From positions 3,968,001 through 4,032,000 of the forward strand of contig OX579633.1 of NCBI GenBank assembly GCA_951230915.1: a stretch of 64,000 nt of DNA, given 5' to 3'. Source of the stretch: Antitrichia curtipendula. Taxonomy: Eukaryota > Streptophyta > Bryopsida > Hypnales > Leucodontaceae. The position numbers and the translations under genes were made by a program. A model generated the notes under the pieces. That model ran no database searches. It was given only the letters and a program-made list of their open reading frames with translations, and was not told the DNA's origin. The stretch's first letter is position 1; each line of letters starts with the position of its first letter. Positions 21,411 through 34,375 of the stretch are shown piece by piece.

Positions 21411-23942
21411 CTGCTCCAACAATCAAAAACAGTGTTATAAAATAGGAATAAACACTTGTTTTGCAACGAAATCATGTCTTCATCAAGTAGAACCTGAATG
21501 AAAGTAGCCACCGAAAATGTAAGACAATGGTATATGAGAACAAAAACTCAACAACAGCTAATGAGCACATTAAATTTAAGCCATGAAAAAACAATGTCTC
21601 AAATGAGACAACAATATGCCAATATAGAGGCTGCGATCTACCTGAATATGTGTTCCTGTAAGATACCAACACCGATAGGGAGAGGTTGTGGAATATGCAC
21701 CAGTCCTCCTCCAATTCTTCTTTTTCCAAGGAACCCTACTCAATTTTGAACTGATTCTCATGTCTTCCTCCAGCCTCCTTGATTTGACCCTCTAGGTTAT
21801 CTAAACAGTGTTGATACTACATTGCAGCAAACATTTTACACAACTATTGGTTTGAATTTTCAATGCAGTCAAATACAAGAAACTCCCAAGATAACTTTGT
21901 ATCCATGTGGGACAACCTTAGAGTTGCTCCATGTAGCACAGTAGTAGAAACGCCAAAAGCAAATCCTGACGCAATCCATAAATCCTTCCCATAGAATAGG
22001 GATACAAAGCTTGTGCATTATAAGGCAAACCTAGAGAAATATGTGACAGAGGAGGAAGAAATGTTGACCTTGAAAGTCTGCTGCCAGAACTCAAATGCAC
22101 AGAGATTAGCTAGCAACACTGAATTCCGGGATGGAGAAGTTCCATTCTCTGTTGAATTTGTATCCTTGTAGTATCCTTCTAAGTTCAACTGATACTGCAA
22201 AAATAAACATATCAAACAAGTTGTTTGACTTTATGGGACTTAACAAAATCTAACATCAATCATCATGCAATGATCATGAAAATTGCTTTTCATGTATTAT
22301 TGCAAAATGCTTTGATTGTGTGACATCCCAGACAATCCCAAACTAATGAATGGAATGCAGAGGCCCATCATCCATGAAATTTTGTTCCACCATTGGCATA
22401 TAATATAGGTTAAATAAACATCAATATCAGATTTTTACCAATTTGCAAGCCACATGTACTGTTATCAATGCAACTCTCGGACACGCAGATAATAGTGTTC
22501 CACAAGCACCAAGACATTCAAAGGCAAAGTAGACTCTTGGCCAACACAAATAGAGTCTATGTGACACAAATACTTAAATTGTTACCAACAATCGGTTTAG
22601 GAAGGTGGTCAGTACAATGTCATGTTCCAAAAGATCAGTTAGGCTTTTATCATTTCAGAAGATCACGGAAACGCTGGGAGCCTTAATTGCAAAGGCATAA
22701 GAAATAGCCACAACCTACACGCAGTTTGCAAAGTTGCCCACGACCACCACGCTTGGAACGGTCACGGATGCGCATTCAGTGACCCTGCATCACCTAGCGT
22801 TTTGGGAAAGCTTAGAGGTTTGTTCAGGTCCTGAGCATCTGTTCAGATCCCACCTTGCTCAGAGGCTTGTTTGGTGCCTAAGCATCTGATCGCGTCCCCA
22901 CTCCAAAATCCACACAATTTCACAATCCTTGCCATAAACCAGGCCACGCCATACCTGCAACCACTCCGTAACCTTGACCACTGGATCCCAACAATGTTTG
23001 CCACGCTTGGAATTTCAAACCCTAAATGGCCTCTCCCCTCAATTCTGCACAACCAGAACTCACTCGCTCCTGATGCACCTCATTGCAACTTATGTTGCGA
23101 TTTCTTTCACCAAGCAAACCCTTCACAAAATATAAAAGTGCACACGAGACCCAGTGACTCCTCAATCACAAAGTGCTCTCCTACATCACATGTTTGTAAG
23201 AATATGCTGCCAACTCTTAGCATGGTAAGCACCAACTATTAAAATTATGGGAAGGGACCAACAAGCACTTGCAACCAAAAATGCATGATGGATCAGCATT
23301 CTATCCTTAAAATCACTAATTTTTTCTATCCAAAGTAATCTTCCAGCTACATACATTGAATTTCAATAATTCCATGTTTATCTTCCATTTTAAAACACCC
23401 CACATCTCTTGTAGTGTAAACCTAAAACAAGAGAGAAGAAAAGACAAAGGTCAGTTCCTTACATGGACAAAAATACAATATTAGGTTTGTGAAGAAGTAA
23501 CAAACTATTCACTGAAAATGATGGAAAAATCCTTATCCACAAAAATTGTAAAGTCAAGAAGCCTATTTGTTGATGTGGACAAATCTTTGTCAATTTTTTG
23601 TCATACAAATGCCATTCCCTTGTAATGCAACCACAACTAATCCAACATATGAAATTACTAAAACACAATCTAATCATTCCCACAATGCAAATGCAATAAG
23701 TGATGGAACAAACTTGAGGTACTAAAGATGGGAACACTCTAGAATGAGGATCAAGTGAAACTACCCATCTACCAAATGTGCATCCATAAATATGCACCAA
23801 AATTTAAAAAAAATAAAAATACTTTATATAATGCTCAAAATAAAAATATATTGTTTCTTTAACTAAAAGAATCAAATACATACTACATAATACCTACAAA
23901 CACTCAATAATGACATAATTTGTCACATAAACTCTAATAAAA
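21411..23942. other. Unassigned region with exon-like debris
   Basis: No confident gene. A minus-strand open piece near 22200-22080 (YQLNLEGYYKDTNSTENGTS) follows a TTTGCAG acceptor but is not recognised. A minus-strand piece near 21280-21235 (FALEEIPNGDRVVQ, between TTTAG and GTGGG) may be a decayed part of the RAD5A copy. A 48-bp direct repeat (GCTTAGAGGTTTGTTCAGG-like) occurs at about 22809 and 22857. Confidence 0.4.
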
Positions 23943-25022
23943 TCAAGTTTTGTCTTTCATGATTTGAGAAATTCCACGCACCTTGGAATTTATTTTTTCC
24001 AAATCACCCTCTTCTTTTATCACTTTCTGTATCCTAGCAACCAAATGGTTGCTTACTTGCATTGAACTGCCCAATCTGGTGAATCCTAAAGCACTTTTGG
24101 ATTGAAGAGTTGCATGGAAATCATGTTTTCCTCTCCAAATAATCTCAACAACTCCATCATGATCATTAAAATCAATATTGATTTTGTATGTTGGTACAAC
24201 AAATTGAACACCAACACATTCAAAACCATTCTCTTGAGTTGCCAATTCTCTTGTCTTCAATATTGTTGGAGCCCAAATCCCATAGCAATAATCATTGTAA
24301 TCACGATCCTTGTGAAATGAACTACAAAAATCACCACTTGTAAATGTCAAATTACTTGCAAAAATACCTTCCATTTGACGAAGATTGCAAAACGCCGTTT
24401 GGCCAAGATCTGGTACTTGGGCTTGTATAGCTTGTTCTGAAGTATGCTTAAAAAGCTCTAAAGCAAAATCACAAAATCTCCTTCTGTATAAATCTGAAAT
24501 CCATGTAATCACTTCTTCTTGATCTTTCTCCCACTTCTCCAATAGTTCTTTAGACTTTTGAACCCTTGGTGAAGGAACATATCTGCTTGAATTGTAATTT
24601 TTATCGTATCCCCCTCTCCAACCAAATGCAAACATATCCCCCTCTCCTCCCTTATGAGCCGCATTTTCCTTCACTTTGTTTGTACTCTTTGATAATTCCA
24701 CAAGTGTTATTGTCAACTTGTGGAATTCCTCAAACTCTTCTTGTGCCATTGTATGAAATGGTAAAAAATTGATTAGTAAAACAATTTCATTTGTATCTGC
24801 ATCTTGTATAGCCATCCTTCCATAATGTATGCAATAATAATCACTTGGAATTTCATCCATAAATTGCCCTTTAAAATCTTCAAAACAACAGCTTCTGTTG
24901 TAAATAAAGATTTCTGATCCAATCTTTGCTTGAGCTTCTTCAATCAATTCTTTGATTCTTGCTTTGCTTCTCTTCTTAGCATGCTTATTCTGGCCCCCCT
25001 TTCCTCTTGAACCTCTCACCAT
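23943..25022 (-). CDS. TET/JBP-like Fe(II)/2-oxoglutarate dioxygenase, intact 359-codon ORF
   Basis: Single open frame from ATG (25022) to TGA (23943), intact amid decayed sequence. Residues 1-25 are basic (RGKGGQNKHAKKRSKARIK), a likely nuclear or nucleic-acid-binding tail. The C-terminal half carries the layout I know from the Tet-like 2OG-Fe(II) oxygenase domain of fungal transposon-associated proteins: FHKDRDYN (H237, D239, metal ligands), YGIWAPT, VGVQFVVPTYKINIDF, VVEIIWRGKHDFHATLQS (distal His, H303 or H300), then FTRLGSSMQVS with R316 placed to bind 2-oxoglutarate. TET/JBP enzymes oxidise 5-methylcytosine or thymine in DNA. Activity and substrate here are inference. No partner gene is adjacent; nearby DNA is AT-rich debris. 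It could be a transposon gene or a domesticated one. No introns are seen. Confidence 0.72.
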   Translation of the reverse strand: MVRGSRGKGGQNKHAKKRSKARIKELIEEAQAKIGSEIFIYNRSCCFEDFKGQFMDEIPSDYYCIHYGRMAIQDADTNEIVLLINFLPFHTMAQEEFEEFHKLTITLVELSKSTNKVKENAAHKGGEGDMFAFGWRGGYDKNYNSSRYVPSPRVQKSKELLEKWEKDQEEVITWISDLYRRRFCDFALELFKHTSEQAIQAQVPDLGQTAFCNLRQMEGIFASNLTFTSGDFCSSFHKDRDYNDYCYGIWAPTILKTRELATQENGFECVGVQFVVPTYKINIDFNDHDGVVEIIWRGKHDFHATLQSKSALGFTRLGSSMQVSNHLVARIQKVIKEEGDLEKINSKVRGISQIMKDKT

Positions 25023-28000
25023 ATTTCAAAATCAAAATTGATACAATAGTTCTGCACACATAAAACAAATTCACTTCATTTAAAATTCATTTTCTTTTAA
25101 AAAATAAAAACAATTCTTTGTAATCTACTAACATTGTTTTAACAAACCTTCATTACTCTATTTTTTTAAATTTCTATTCTCTGAATAAAATGACCTAAAA
25201 AGGCAACGTGGTAGTCTAATTGACACTGCGCGCACAAATCAAGTGAATTTCATTTAAAGAATAAATTTAAAAAAAAATAGAATAACAATACTTTTGGTTT
25301 AAATCTTCTTCTACATTTTAGCCAACATACTCTAGTCAAAGCAGAAGCATTCTACAATAGATTTTATCCAACAAAAACCACATCATCAAATATGTCTATT
25401 GCATTATGGTAAGTTTTTAATAGTATAGGATATATAGTACCTGTTGGCAAAGTGATAATTTGCTCTCCAATCATAAACATAGAAATTGTTGATAAGATCA
25501 TAGTGCTTGTTCACCTATTACAAAATGGAATAGCAAATGAAAATCAGTAAGTCAAGTTTATAAATAAATCAAGTCTACAAGTATTTAGTAATTCAATAGT
25601 AAAGCAAATCATATCTCCAACTTCCTAAAGTTACATAGCAAACAAACCAATGAAATGGACAAAGCAAAAACTTAGCAAATGTGACCATGTTCATAAACCA
25701 AAGTACAATTACATCCAAATGACTCAATCTCTAAGTGGACAATAGGTCCATAGACTCAATCAATCAACAAAATCTATGACTTGGCTTAAGAACTTAAAAT
25801 ACACTGAAGTAATGACTTCACTAAGCATTAGTAGCTGCAGTTACTCCTTACTTCCTATTGCAAAATTCTAGTTCACAAAATTACAAATAAAATCAAAGTA
25901 CAACAATAAAAAGAAAATAAAAACTTATATCCAAAATGCCAAGCCTTCAAAGCAAGCAAGGAATATTACTAAATCCCAATGTAGACCTTAGACCAAATGA
26001 CAAATGATGTACCGTTTCTTTAGGCTTCTTAATATCATCTGTGTTGTCCCTCACAATCTTCTCTTCTTCTTCCTGCAAAGCCCACTTGATACATCAAGAA
26101 CAAGTCCATCTTCTCATTCATGCTAAATAGCCATTGATGTAAGACATCTGTATTAAGGCAAATTTCAAGTTACTAATGAATCAACTGCCTCCTTGTGCAT
26201 TCAACATATTTCACAAATTCTTGTCAAAGACACTAAATCCCAAAATCTGAAATTACTAATGTCCAGTAATCACATAGGCAAGAAATGGACAAATCAAAAG
26301 TAGGGAGCAAAACACATAGAGAAAGCTATTGAATTTCAATCATAAGGTCAAACTGCCAAATGATAGATCCCTTAGTAACATTTAACAATATAAAAGAAAT
26401 ATAAAAACAACCCAATACAACCAATGATCCTGGAAATCTAAGTGGACAACAAATTCATGAGAGTGTCACAACATTTCATATTCAATCTCAAGTAATTCAT
26501 ATATCTAGAATGATTACATTACCCATTGTCACCAACATAAAGCCTCGCATAAAGCAAAAAAAACTCTTTCTAAAAGAATAATCAAAGAGGCACACAAAAT
26601 AGGACATACCCGCATTCAATGGATCTTTGCTTCTTGCACTAAATCAACTTCAGCACCTTCCACATTTGTAGAAGGCTCCGGTAGTACAAAATTGCAACTA
26701 CCACTGGTCTTGTCCAAAACAGCTCCATGGAACCTATATTTGATGTAGTCATTAGTTGTAAAAAAAGTACAATCAATTGTAAGTCCACATTGATTAGCAA
26801 ATAGCATTTGGTAGGACTATAATACTAATGTCATACCTTGAGCTTTACAAAGCCAAACTATTTCTTCTTCACTTTGATTAGTAACTTCACAAGATTGACA
26901 ACCTCAGGCTTCAGTTGCATATTCATAAGCTCCACATTTCCTGCAGCCCAGAAATGATCCAAAAGAAAATCATTTATAACAATCTTAACTAGCAGGGAAG
27001 TAGCAGCTGACAAATAATCAAAGAATCATGTCATTTGTTAATTTTCATTGTAGATTGACACAGTGATTCTCTTGTAGGTGTTTGTAATTTTCAACCACCC
27101 ATAACTATGTGATCCAATCACCTTATAATGGGGGTGTTGCATTGCTCAAATAAAAAGTATGCCCCAATATGAACAAGCTACTGGTATAAGTACGTACATT
27201 AAGAAGTATATGGACCTTATCAAGCAATGTCAATGAATCAAAAGAATATACATGCTGGGAATAATCAAAGATGGTAAAGCAACTGATAAGGAATGATACA
27301 TTGCCCCCCAATATGTTAACCCCTAAATACCAAAAGGCCCTTTCTAAGCTTCTAGGAATTTGTTCTAAATTGAACAAAAAGCCAACAGTTTGATTTGTGT
27401 CAATTTTTTTAGAATTCTAAGCGTACAAATTCTAACTAGACACCCAGCAAGGCCCAACACACAAGAGAATATGAGCCAAACATTAGTCATGAATAAAAGT
27501 GGTAAGCTTCATCAATTAGTGGGAATCATCAATATCTACTCTAACATGAGCCAGCTCATTTTCTTTATTTCGTAAGCCTCAATTCAGATCAAAATTTTAG
27601 GCAAATTGCTGAGTTATTTTTTAGAGATATCTACTTCAAGTTAAAGAACATAAAATAAAAGGTAACATACCAATGACAAGCACATAATCATATTTTGTGG
27701 AACTTCAATGTTAAAGAGGCTATAAATATGCTAGATACTACCTGAACAAGCTAAGAAATACTAAAGTGAAGAAAACTATAGCAAAGTCACAGATTTGCCA
27801 ACTAATAAATTTATTTGTGTAAACTAGTTTTCATGCTTGTAATGAGATCAGTTTCTAAGAACTTCTCCATAGTTGAGTACCAGTTGAAACTGTTAAAAAT
27901 AAAAGTATATAAAAGCAAAAAGCAACACATTCTCTAGGGAACCTCGTTCAATGATAAGACCTATTTGTAAATCCTATCTGCATTCAATCCAAACGGCACA

Positions 28001-28352
28001 TAGGACCCTAACACTTGCAATAATAAAACTCCATAAAATACATTCACAAACTTCTTATTACATATGACAATTCATTTAAAATCCAACAAGACAAAATCTC
28101 CTACAAAATCATATATTGAAGAAAGTTGGATCTATTATAAACAAATAATATTAGGCAATCAAAGTTGTAAGTCTTATCACAAAAAACTTTTTAAAACAGG
28201 TCTTGTGGTTTGTGCTTCGCCTATGCATTGATTTTCTATTGACCATTGCAAAGAGCCTAATTTTTGAGGATGTAGACATGACTATAAATCACTTTTGGAA
28301 GATTTTCCCATAAGTTTGCAGCATCAATGCCACCTTGATTTCAAAGAACCTA
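25023..28352. other. AT-rich region with minus-strand exon-like debris
   Basis: No confident gene. Minus-strand pieces with plausible splice borders include about 26076-26017 (EEEEKIVRDNTDDIKKPKET, between TGCAG and GTAC), about 26790-26620 (YIKYRFHGAVLDKTSGSC, then FVLPEPST) and about 26950-26830 (AAGNVELMNMQLKPEVVNL). I do not recognise their families; they could belong to one decayed minus-strand gene. Confidence 0.35.
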
Positions 28353-28745
28353 GTTAAATCCAAAAATAGACATTTCCATGTCTATTGAAGGCAATCTTAT
28401 ATTCTTTAATGCCCCCATTGTAAAGGGTGACACTCCTAATGTAGGGAACATCACCTTGTACAACGGGAACAGCGGGTGCGAGCGAGTGCGGGAAAGGCGG
28501 GAGCGCATGACAACAATTGCACCAGAGGCATCAGGATCTATCCCAAGCACACAAGCATTGCTTGGTACATCACTAACCTGCACAAATACAAGAGTATTGA
28601 ATATATGGCCAAGACAAACTTGAAAAAGGTCAGCAATCTGATTTATTATACAAACATTTCCACGTTCTCATACCTACATTGAGACCATCAAGTCCAACAC
28701 TCCAAGTCGCTGCCTCCAGATCCACAAACAACTCCTCTGGCACTG
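28353..28745 (-). pseudogene. MOC1-like Holliday-junction resolvase, first catalytic exon (fragment)
   Basis: After a TTTGTGCAG acceptor, the exon starting at 28577 reads VSDVPSNACVLGIDPDASGA and IVVMR. GIDPDxSGA is the first catalytic strand of the RuvC-fold resolvase MOC1 of plant plastids, including the first metal-binding Asp. The frame stays open to about 28350 but loses sense; an adjacent frame contains DVPYIRSVTLYNGGIKEY, compatible with the next strand after a frameshift. A preceding piece near 28745-28683 reads VPEELFVDLEAATWSVGLDG, possibly an upstream exon. The later catalytic residues (Glu and Asp of the DDED-type set) and the rest of the fold were not found nearby, so this is a fragment. 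Identification rests on a short motif. Confidence 0.5.
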
Positions 28746-28749
28746 GACA

Positions 28750-31718
28750 TAGACAGGCCACAAAAATAAATGAGCATCACAATTCCATAAGCAGCATATA
28801 TTCAAGAAGGTTTTCCATTTCATTCTGGAAGATACAAATGTACAAACATCTTAAGTATGAACTACATGCTTACGTTCCGCTGATTCTCCTTCCTCTAGAT
28901 CTGATTCCTCTGGACTTGGTTTCTGACTACAATCATTCTCCCTCGTAGTTTTCTTAACAATAATTTTAGGAAATTTCCGTAGCAATTTTCATTCCTCTGA
29001 TTAGCGATGATTGCTTGGACCTGCACAAGCCCAACAACTAACCTTCAGTAAAGAAACAAGAAAGGATCATACCAACTTTGAGATCCCTTTACAGTTCGTT
29101 ATTGAGTTTTTCTTCTTTTCAACTCCTGAAGAGAGTAACTTAAATACGACACCAATCACCTCAAAACATTGTACAATTGTAGGCAACTCGGAATGTGAAG
29201 GAAGAAGAGGTGAAATTACTTATTTCTGATAAACGTTGAAGGTATGCACAGTCTGGCCACCATTGGGACACTTAAGGACAACCAGTCGACAGTGGGCTCT
29301 ACTTTGCAGAGGCGATAGTAAGAACTCAACTTTTCCAGCATGCACACAAAGGTGCCGTTTCCTACTGCCATTACAGGGTAAACAAAACAATTCAAATTAC
29401 ATCCACTTTGCGTCTCTCGTTATCGATTCAAATCTGAATAATTATCCTAGATACTATCCAGAATAACATCACAGTCACATCCACCATAACATTCTAAAAT
29501 ATATCGCTTGCGCCCTTTCCACTGTACCACAAAAAGAATCTCGAGCACTAAGACATTAAACGGCTAGCCCACTTTTTTGAAGCAATTTATTCTATTGCTA
29601 GGCATGCAATATCAGCCCCCATGCTGGATGAAAGGACGTAAATAATTCTACTGCGAGCCATAGCCGCCTTCGCAAACATAAAATGAGCTTTTGCCTAAAA
29701 AAAAACTGGATTCCTTTTTTCAACTCATTGTTCATTGATTACAAAGGGTGTTCAGGTAGCTCAAGCATATTATGAATAGTTAAAAAAAAAAAAATTCTAA
29801 CACAGTGAGCGTGAATTAAAATGATGGGTGATTTAAAATACCCGTTGCTTTTCAAAGAGACTGTGAAGCTTGCTCAAAGAAATAGACGACACCATCGTCG
29901 GCGTGAATTGTCTTGACGCTATAGCACACATCCAAATGACTTAGCACATTGTAGCTTGGACTGGAAAAATTGGAGGAATAATTCAGATTGCATTTAGATA
30001 TGTAATTGCAATGAGACAATATCTTGCCTAAAACCTGATATTTCTCGTGACATCTATCTATACCCTTAAATTAGGTTGTTTGTTTTGTTTGCTTGTCATG
30101 CTGAGATCTACCAAACCACAAGGCGTCTGGAGGCGCTCTTGGAATTGCTTGAAAGCTCTTTGCAAGGAGGAAAGCACAGCCTTTGTTTGGTGGCATTTGG
30201 AGGTATGGTGTGAAAGTTATTGAATTTCAAAGTTTTTATGAATAAAAAAATAGAATTAAATTTAAAAAAAACCCTATCAATGTCAAAACGCCATGAAACC
30301 AAGCCCTTTCATCCCTTTATACATAGACCTTTCCATTCATATCAATTTTGTGGCCTTTGGACCTACAGTGTGAGAGTTATTGATTTCAAATTTTTTCTGA
30401 ACTAAAAAAACAATTAAACTTTTTTTACTTTAAGATATTGAATTTCAAAGGTTCTTTATGAATTTAGAAATTAGAAAAATTACTCTTACTATTATTTTGG
30501 TTGTACCAACAGCACACGGCCATAATAGTTTCTAAACTTAAAATTCACCATGCTCTTGCTTTAACCCCTGAAAGACTGGATTCATGGTTAATTCGATTGA
30601 TCAAATTTAAGTCAAGTGGGACCAAATTAAATGTTGGGGTTAGATCGATCCCATACTGGATAGTGGGTCGACTCATCAGGAAATCAAGACAATATACATA
30701 CAGTATATCACCAGCAAATTCATTGTCAGGCCTCATTATCATTTCTCACAACTTCTACGCAAAAGTCGAAAATAAATTACTGCCTCTCTGTGCACAGTAA
30801 TTACGTCTCGCTTAGACACAAGAGAAATCCAAAATGTCCATCTCTGAAATTCTTGAAGAATTGCAGAGTCAATGTCCACTGACAGTAGTGTAGGATACAA
30901 AGTTAAAGGTATTTGTCCAATTTCTATACTGGATTTCTCCTGCGAGAGCAAAGCGATCGAAGCTAGCTGGAGGTTTGTGAAACCAGAAATCCATCAACGT
31001 ACCTCCTGCGCGCTATTCCAAAAGCCTTTGATTTGAACTTCCAATCTGAATCGATTGACAGCACTCCAAGACTAAGCGTTGGCCATCCCCATCACTCTCA
31101 AACAGTAACCCAGGATCTCCTCGCTTGCTCAAACCCTGCGCAGAACAAACAAATGATTATTTAGTACAACACCATATGTCAAATCAAAAACAAACAGCAA
31201 TTGATCGAGTTTCTAAGAACCGTCAAATGCTCAAAAGTGAAACACCACAGATCTCACTTACTCCCCCACAGAAAAACACATGTGGGTTCCATTCACAAGC
31301 GCCTGATGGATGGCAAACTGCAATACATGAAAACCCATGACTACCATGTCCTTATGTAGCAGGTACAATACTACACCACTACATTAATATCCAACATTTG
31401 AGGAAGTGATGTGATGATAATCCAAACTTCTACATATATTTTGATGTATATTATAGTGAATGATAGACATCCTACATAACAACATAAAGTTGTAGTTAAT
31501 GTTGTAAGGAGCAAGTCCATTGGCAATACATCAAGCATACATTGCTTTCTATGTCACCAAGGCACCAATCACACTAGACATATATGGCACATGTCAATAA
31601 TGATTGGCATGGAATGTAAATGATGGTAGAAGTAAACTTACACACAGCAAGATGTATTGTACATTCATTTTGAATGACCATAAGAAGTTTTTTAAGGTTG
31701 TTGTTTTCAACATTGTAG
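28750..31718. other. AT-rich region, no confident gene
   Basis: Only short open frames. A minus-strand stretch near 29370-29240 (HCRLVVLKCPNGGQTVH) is suggestive of coding but unrecognised. The transposase core expected upstream of the CACTA exons (Transposase_21-type) was not recognised here. Confidence 0.4.
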
Positions 31719-32272
31719 GTACTTCCTGTGGCGATTCGAAACGTCCTAGACAAAAATGTGCGCAATGCAATCATTCGAATTTGTAGCGTCTTTCAAAAAC
31801 TATGTGAAAAAGAAATTCGACAGTCAGAGCATGATGTCATGATGCCGAATGTCATAATGGCCACATGCTTGCTAGAGAAGGAGTTTCCTCCAACCTTCTT
31901 GAATGTGATGACCCATCTTCCAGTTCATCTTGTTCAACAACTTTTTATATGCGGGCCAGTGCATTGCCGTTGGATGTATCCTATCGAACAATACATGAAG
32001 ACATTGAAGGATTACGTTCGAACGTACACACATCCGGAAGAGAGAATAGCGGAAGGGTACTGCATATATGACACACTTGGATTCTGTACAGAATATATGA
32101 AGCAATACAGTGGGACAACACACCGTGTGTGGGATGCAATGGAAGACGCAACAATGAATGATGAGGTTTTACGGCCAAAGGGATATAGGAAGCAAAAATT
32201 GTTGAATGATGTGTGCAACTATGCGCATGCGTTTGTGCTTGACAAAGCGGCCAGCTTGCAAGATTGGCGAGA
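31719..32272 (+). pseudogene. CACTA (En/Spm) transposase exon with DUF4218
   Basis: Begins after CAACATTGTAG with VLPVAIRNVLDKNVRNAIIR and runs open to a donor GTGAGT at 32273. LCEKEIRQ, LLEKEFPPTFLNVMTHLPVHLV, the CGPVHCRWMYPIEQYMKTLK block, and EGYCIYDTLGFCTEYM are the hallmark sequence of DUF4218 in plant TNP2-type CACTA transposases. TNP2 binds and mobilises the element. This exon itself is open, but downstream exons of the same gene carry stops and a large insertion, so the gene is dead. The upstream transposase core and the terminal CACTA repeats of this element were not identified. Confidence 0.85.
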
Positions 32273-32457
32273 GTGAGTGTTTCAAACACAAAGAGCACAT
32301 CTGATTTCCAAACATGCAATGTTCTTAGACATATTATTTCAGTGTTTAGGAGTGGTGTTGACATTACAGAGTACTAATGAAACACACAGTTCACATCATT
32401 TGCGGCATTAATATAAAGACCTTAGTATGCAACAAACCTTTTGTAGTATCATAGAGG

Positions 32458-32736
32458 GCATGGCTTATGCCATATTTAACTACTTTGGGACTTTTGAAAG
32501 TCCAGAATTCATATTAGTCATCTGGAGATCTCTCGATTGAGCATTGGGGGATCTATCTAAATCATTGGGAAATCAAAATTTTCATCGGGGGATCAATGCA
32601 AAACATTAGGAGATCTATACAAGCATCGGGGGATCTCCCGATCTATACAAACATCGGGAGATCCCCCAATGTTTGTGTAGATTGTGCTTAGTCCAAGATT
32701 TAGTGAAAAGTCCAAGAGTAGTTAAATACGCCATGC
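32458..32736. mobile_element. Small inverted-repeat element in the CACTA intron
   Basis: Inverted ends share CATGGC...TATTTAACTACT...GGACTTTT. The interior carries repeats of CATCGGGGGATCT that are themselves inverted (CATCGGGGGATCTCCCGAT). About 280 bp, no coding capacity: a MITE-like foldback. Target duplication not resolved. Confidence 0.6.
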
Positions 32737-32787
32737 TTGTTATGATTGTTACATACAATAGATATGTTTTTAAATGTTGTACTGCAG

Positions 32788-32948
32788 ACATTTGTCATTA
32801 TTAATGCAAGTCGTTTCCAATGCGTAACTAACGATGATTGTTCACTATATCTTATAGAATATATAGTTTTGAAAGGGCGCCGTTGGGAAGAGCGAAATGC
32901 ATTCCAACAAGAATGTCGCCGTCATCGCCCTCCAATGATGCTGAGATA
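32788..32948 (+). pseudogene. CACTA transposase exon, 5' part, cut by insertion
   Basis: After TACTGCAG the frame reads TFVIINASRFQCVTNDD, then LKGRRWEERNAFQQECRRHR and PPMMLRY, where the LTR-like insertion starts. Across the insertion the same frame resumes as PPELCKFPAFADWLTT, so both pieces are one former exon between DUF4218 and DUF4216. No domain name is assigned to this linker. Confidence 0.65.
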
Positions 32949-33382
32949 CTGTGGGCGCAAGATTACCCACCCTTGGTAATCAGGCGAACACCGACCAGGT
33001 TCTATGCCTTTATCCACCTTTTGAATATATGGGGGTGTTGTGAGCGCGGTCCACTGTGCCTTCCAAGCAATGGATCTTTTTTGCTAACGTTTTGTAAGTG
33101 TCGTGGATGGCAGCGAAACTATTAGAAATGCATGGGTAACTAACAAGCTGACTGTAATGACCAAAGGTGATGGTAATGCCTAACTCCCTAACTATCTATT
33201 CTATGTCTCGGGTTGGCTTGGTAGTTGGCGTCATTTCTAACGCCCCTAACTACATACAAGGGGGACCCTTATGTTCCTTCAACGAACCTCTAAGACTTAT
33301 CTTTCGGGTTTTTACACTTCGTGTGGACATTCTACAGGCTAATTCTAAGCTTAACTTTTACTCCAGTTTCTAACCTCTAAGT

Positions 33383-33620
33383 GTAATTCTAAATTTTTAC
33401 TCCTAATTTTAACTCTAAATTATTACTTCTAGATTTAATTCTAAATTATTACTTCTAGATTTAACTCTAAATTTTTACTTCTAAATTTAACTCTAAATTT
33501 TTATTTCTAAATTTAACTCTAAATTTTTACTCCTAATTTTAATTCTAAATTTTTATTCCTAATTTTTACTCTAAATTTTTACTCCTAAATTTAACTCTAA
33601 CCGTTTTACTCCTAATTTAA
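33383..33620 (+). repeat. 26-bp minisatellite inside insertion A
   Basis: About nine units of AACTCTAAATTTTTACTCCT + AAATTT with small substitutions. Confidence 0.88.
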
Positions 33621-34375
33621 TTTTTACCTTTACTTATCACGGTTTACTAGTCACAAAAAAATACTAATTAAGGAAATTGACGCTAGTTAGGAGAATCACC
33701 AAGGATTAAGTCAAAGACTCACCTCTTCACTTCCGGCGTTGGAATTAAGTTTGTCTTTGTCCACATACACCTCTTCGCGCTCCATGACAATGGTCTTTTG
33801 GTTGAATCTTCCCTAAGCTCACCGCTTAATTCGAGAGTGTGTTACAACCTTGCAATCTAATTCCTTCTTCACTTTTCTTTCCTTTTCTTTTTTCCCCCTC
33901 TTTTCTTCTACACTGACACTATTCCACCTAAACCTTTAAAAATGTCTTACAACTATAGACTCTAACTCCAAGGAGGTTTAATGCCCCTCCTACCCTCTTA
34001 CATGACCTTGCTTTTGTGTCATCCTAATCCGCCTTCTAATGGTCACTTGCAAATTCTTGAGATTTCCCCCCCTAAGTCTACTTAGCCACGCCTAGGTCAC
34101 TATTTATCGTCTCTCTCACTTTGTATCCTATTTCATTCTACTTCCCTCTAATCCTCTTCCATTCTCGTTGGGTTCAATTTGGTGTAGAGAGAGATGGTAT
34201 GTGAGTATTGTATGCAGGTTCCTTGAGGCAAATTGGATGTGTGACTCCCCTTCTCCCCCTTCCTTTTTCTCTTTCTCTTGGTATTTTGCGGTTGGATCCT
34301 TTGTTTTGTCTAAGTTAAGCCTTGATCCTTAGTTTTCAAATTTTTGAACCAACCCAAAAAAAAAGATGGGACAAC

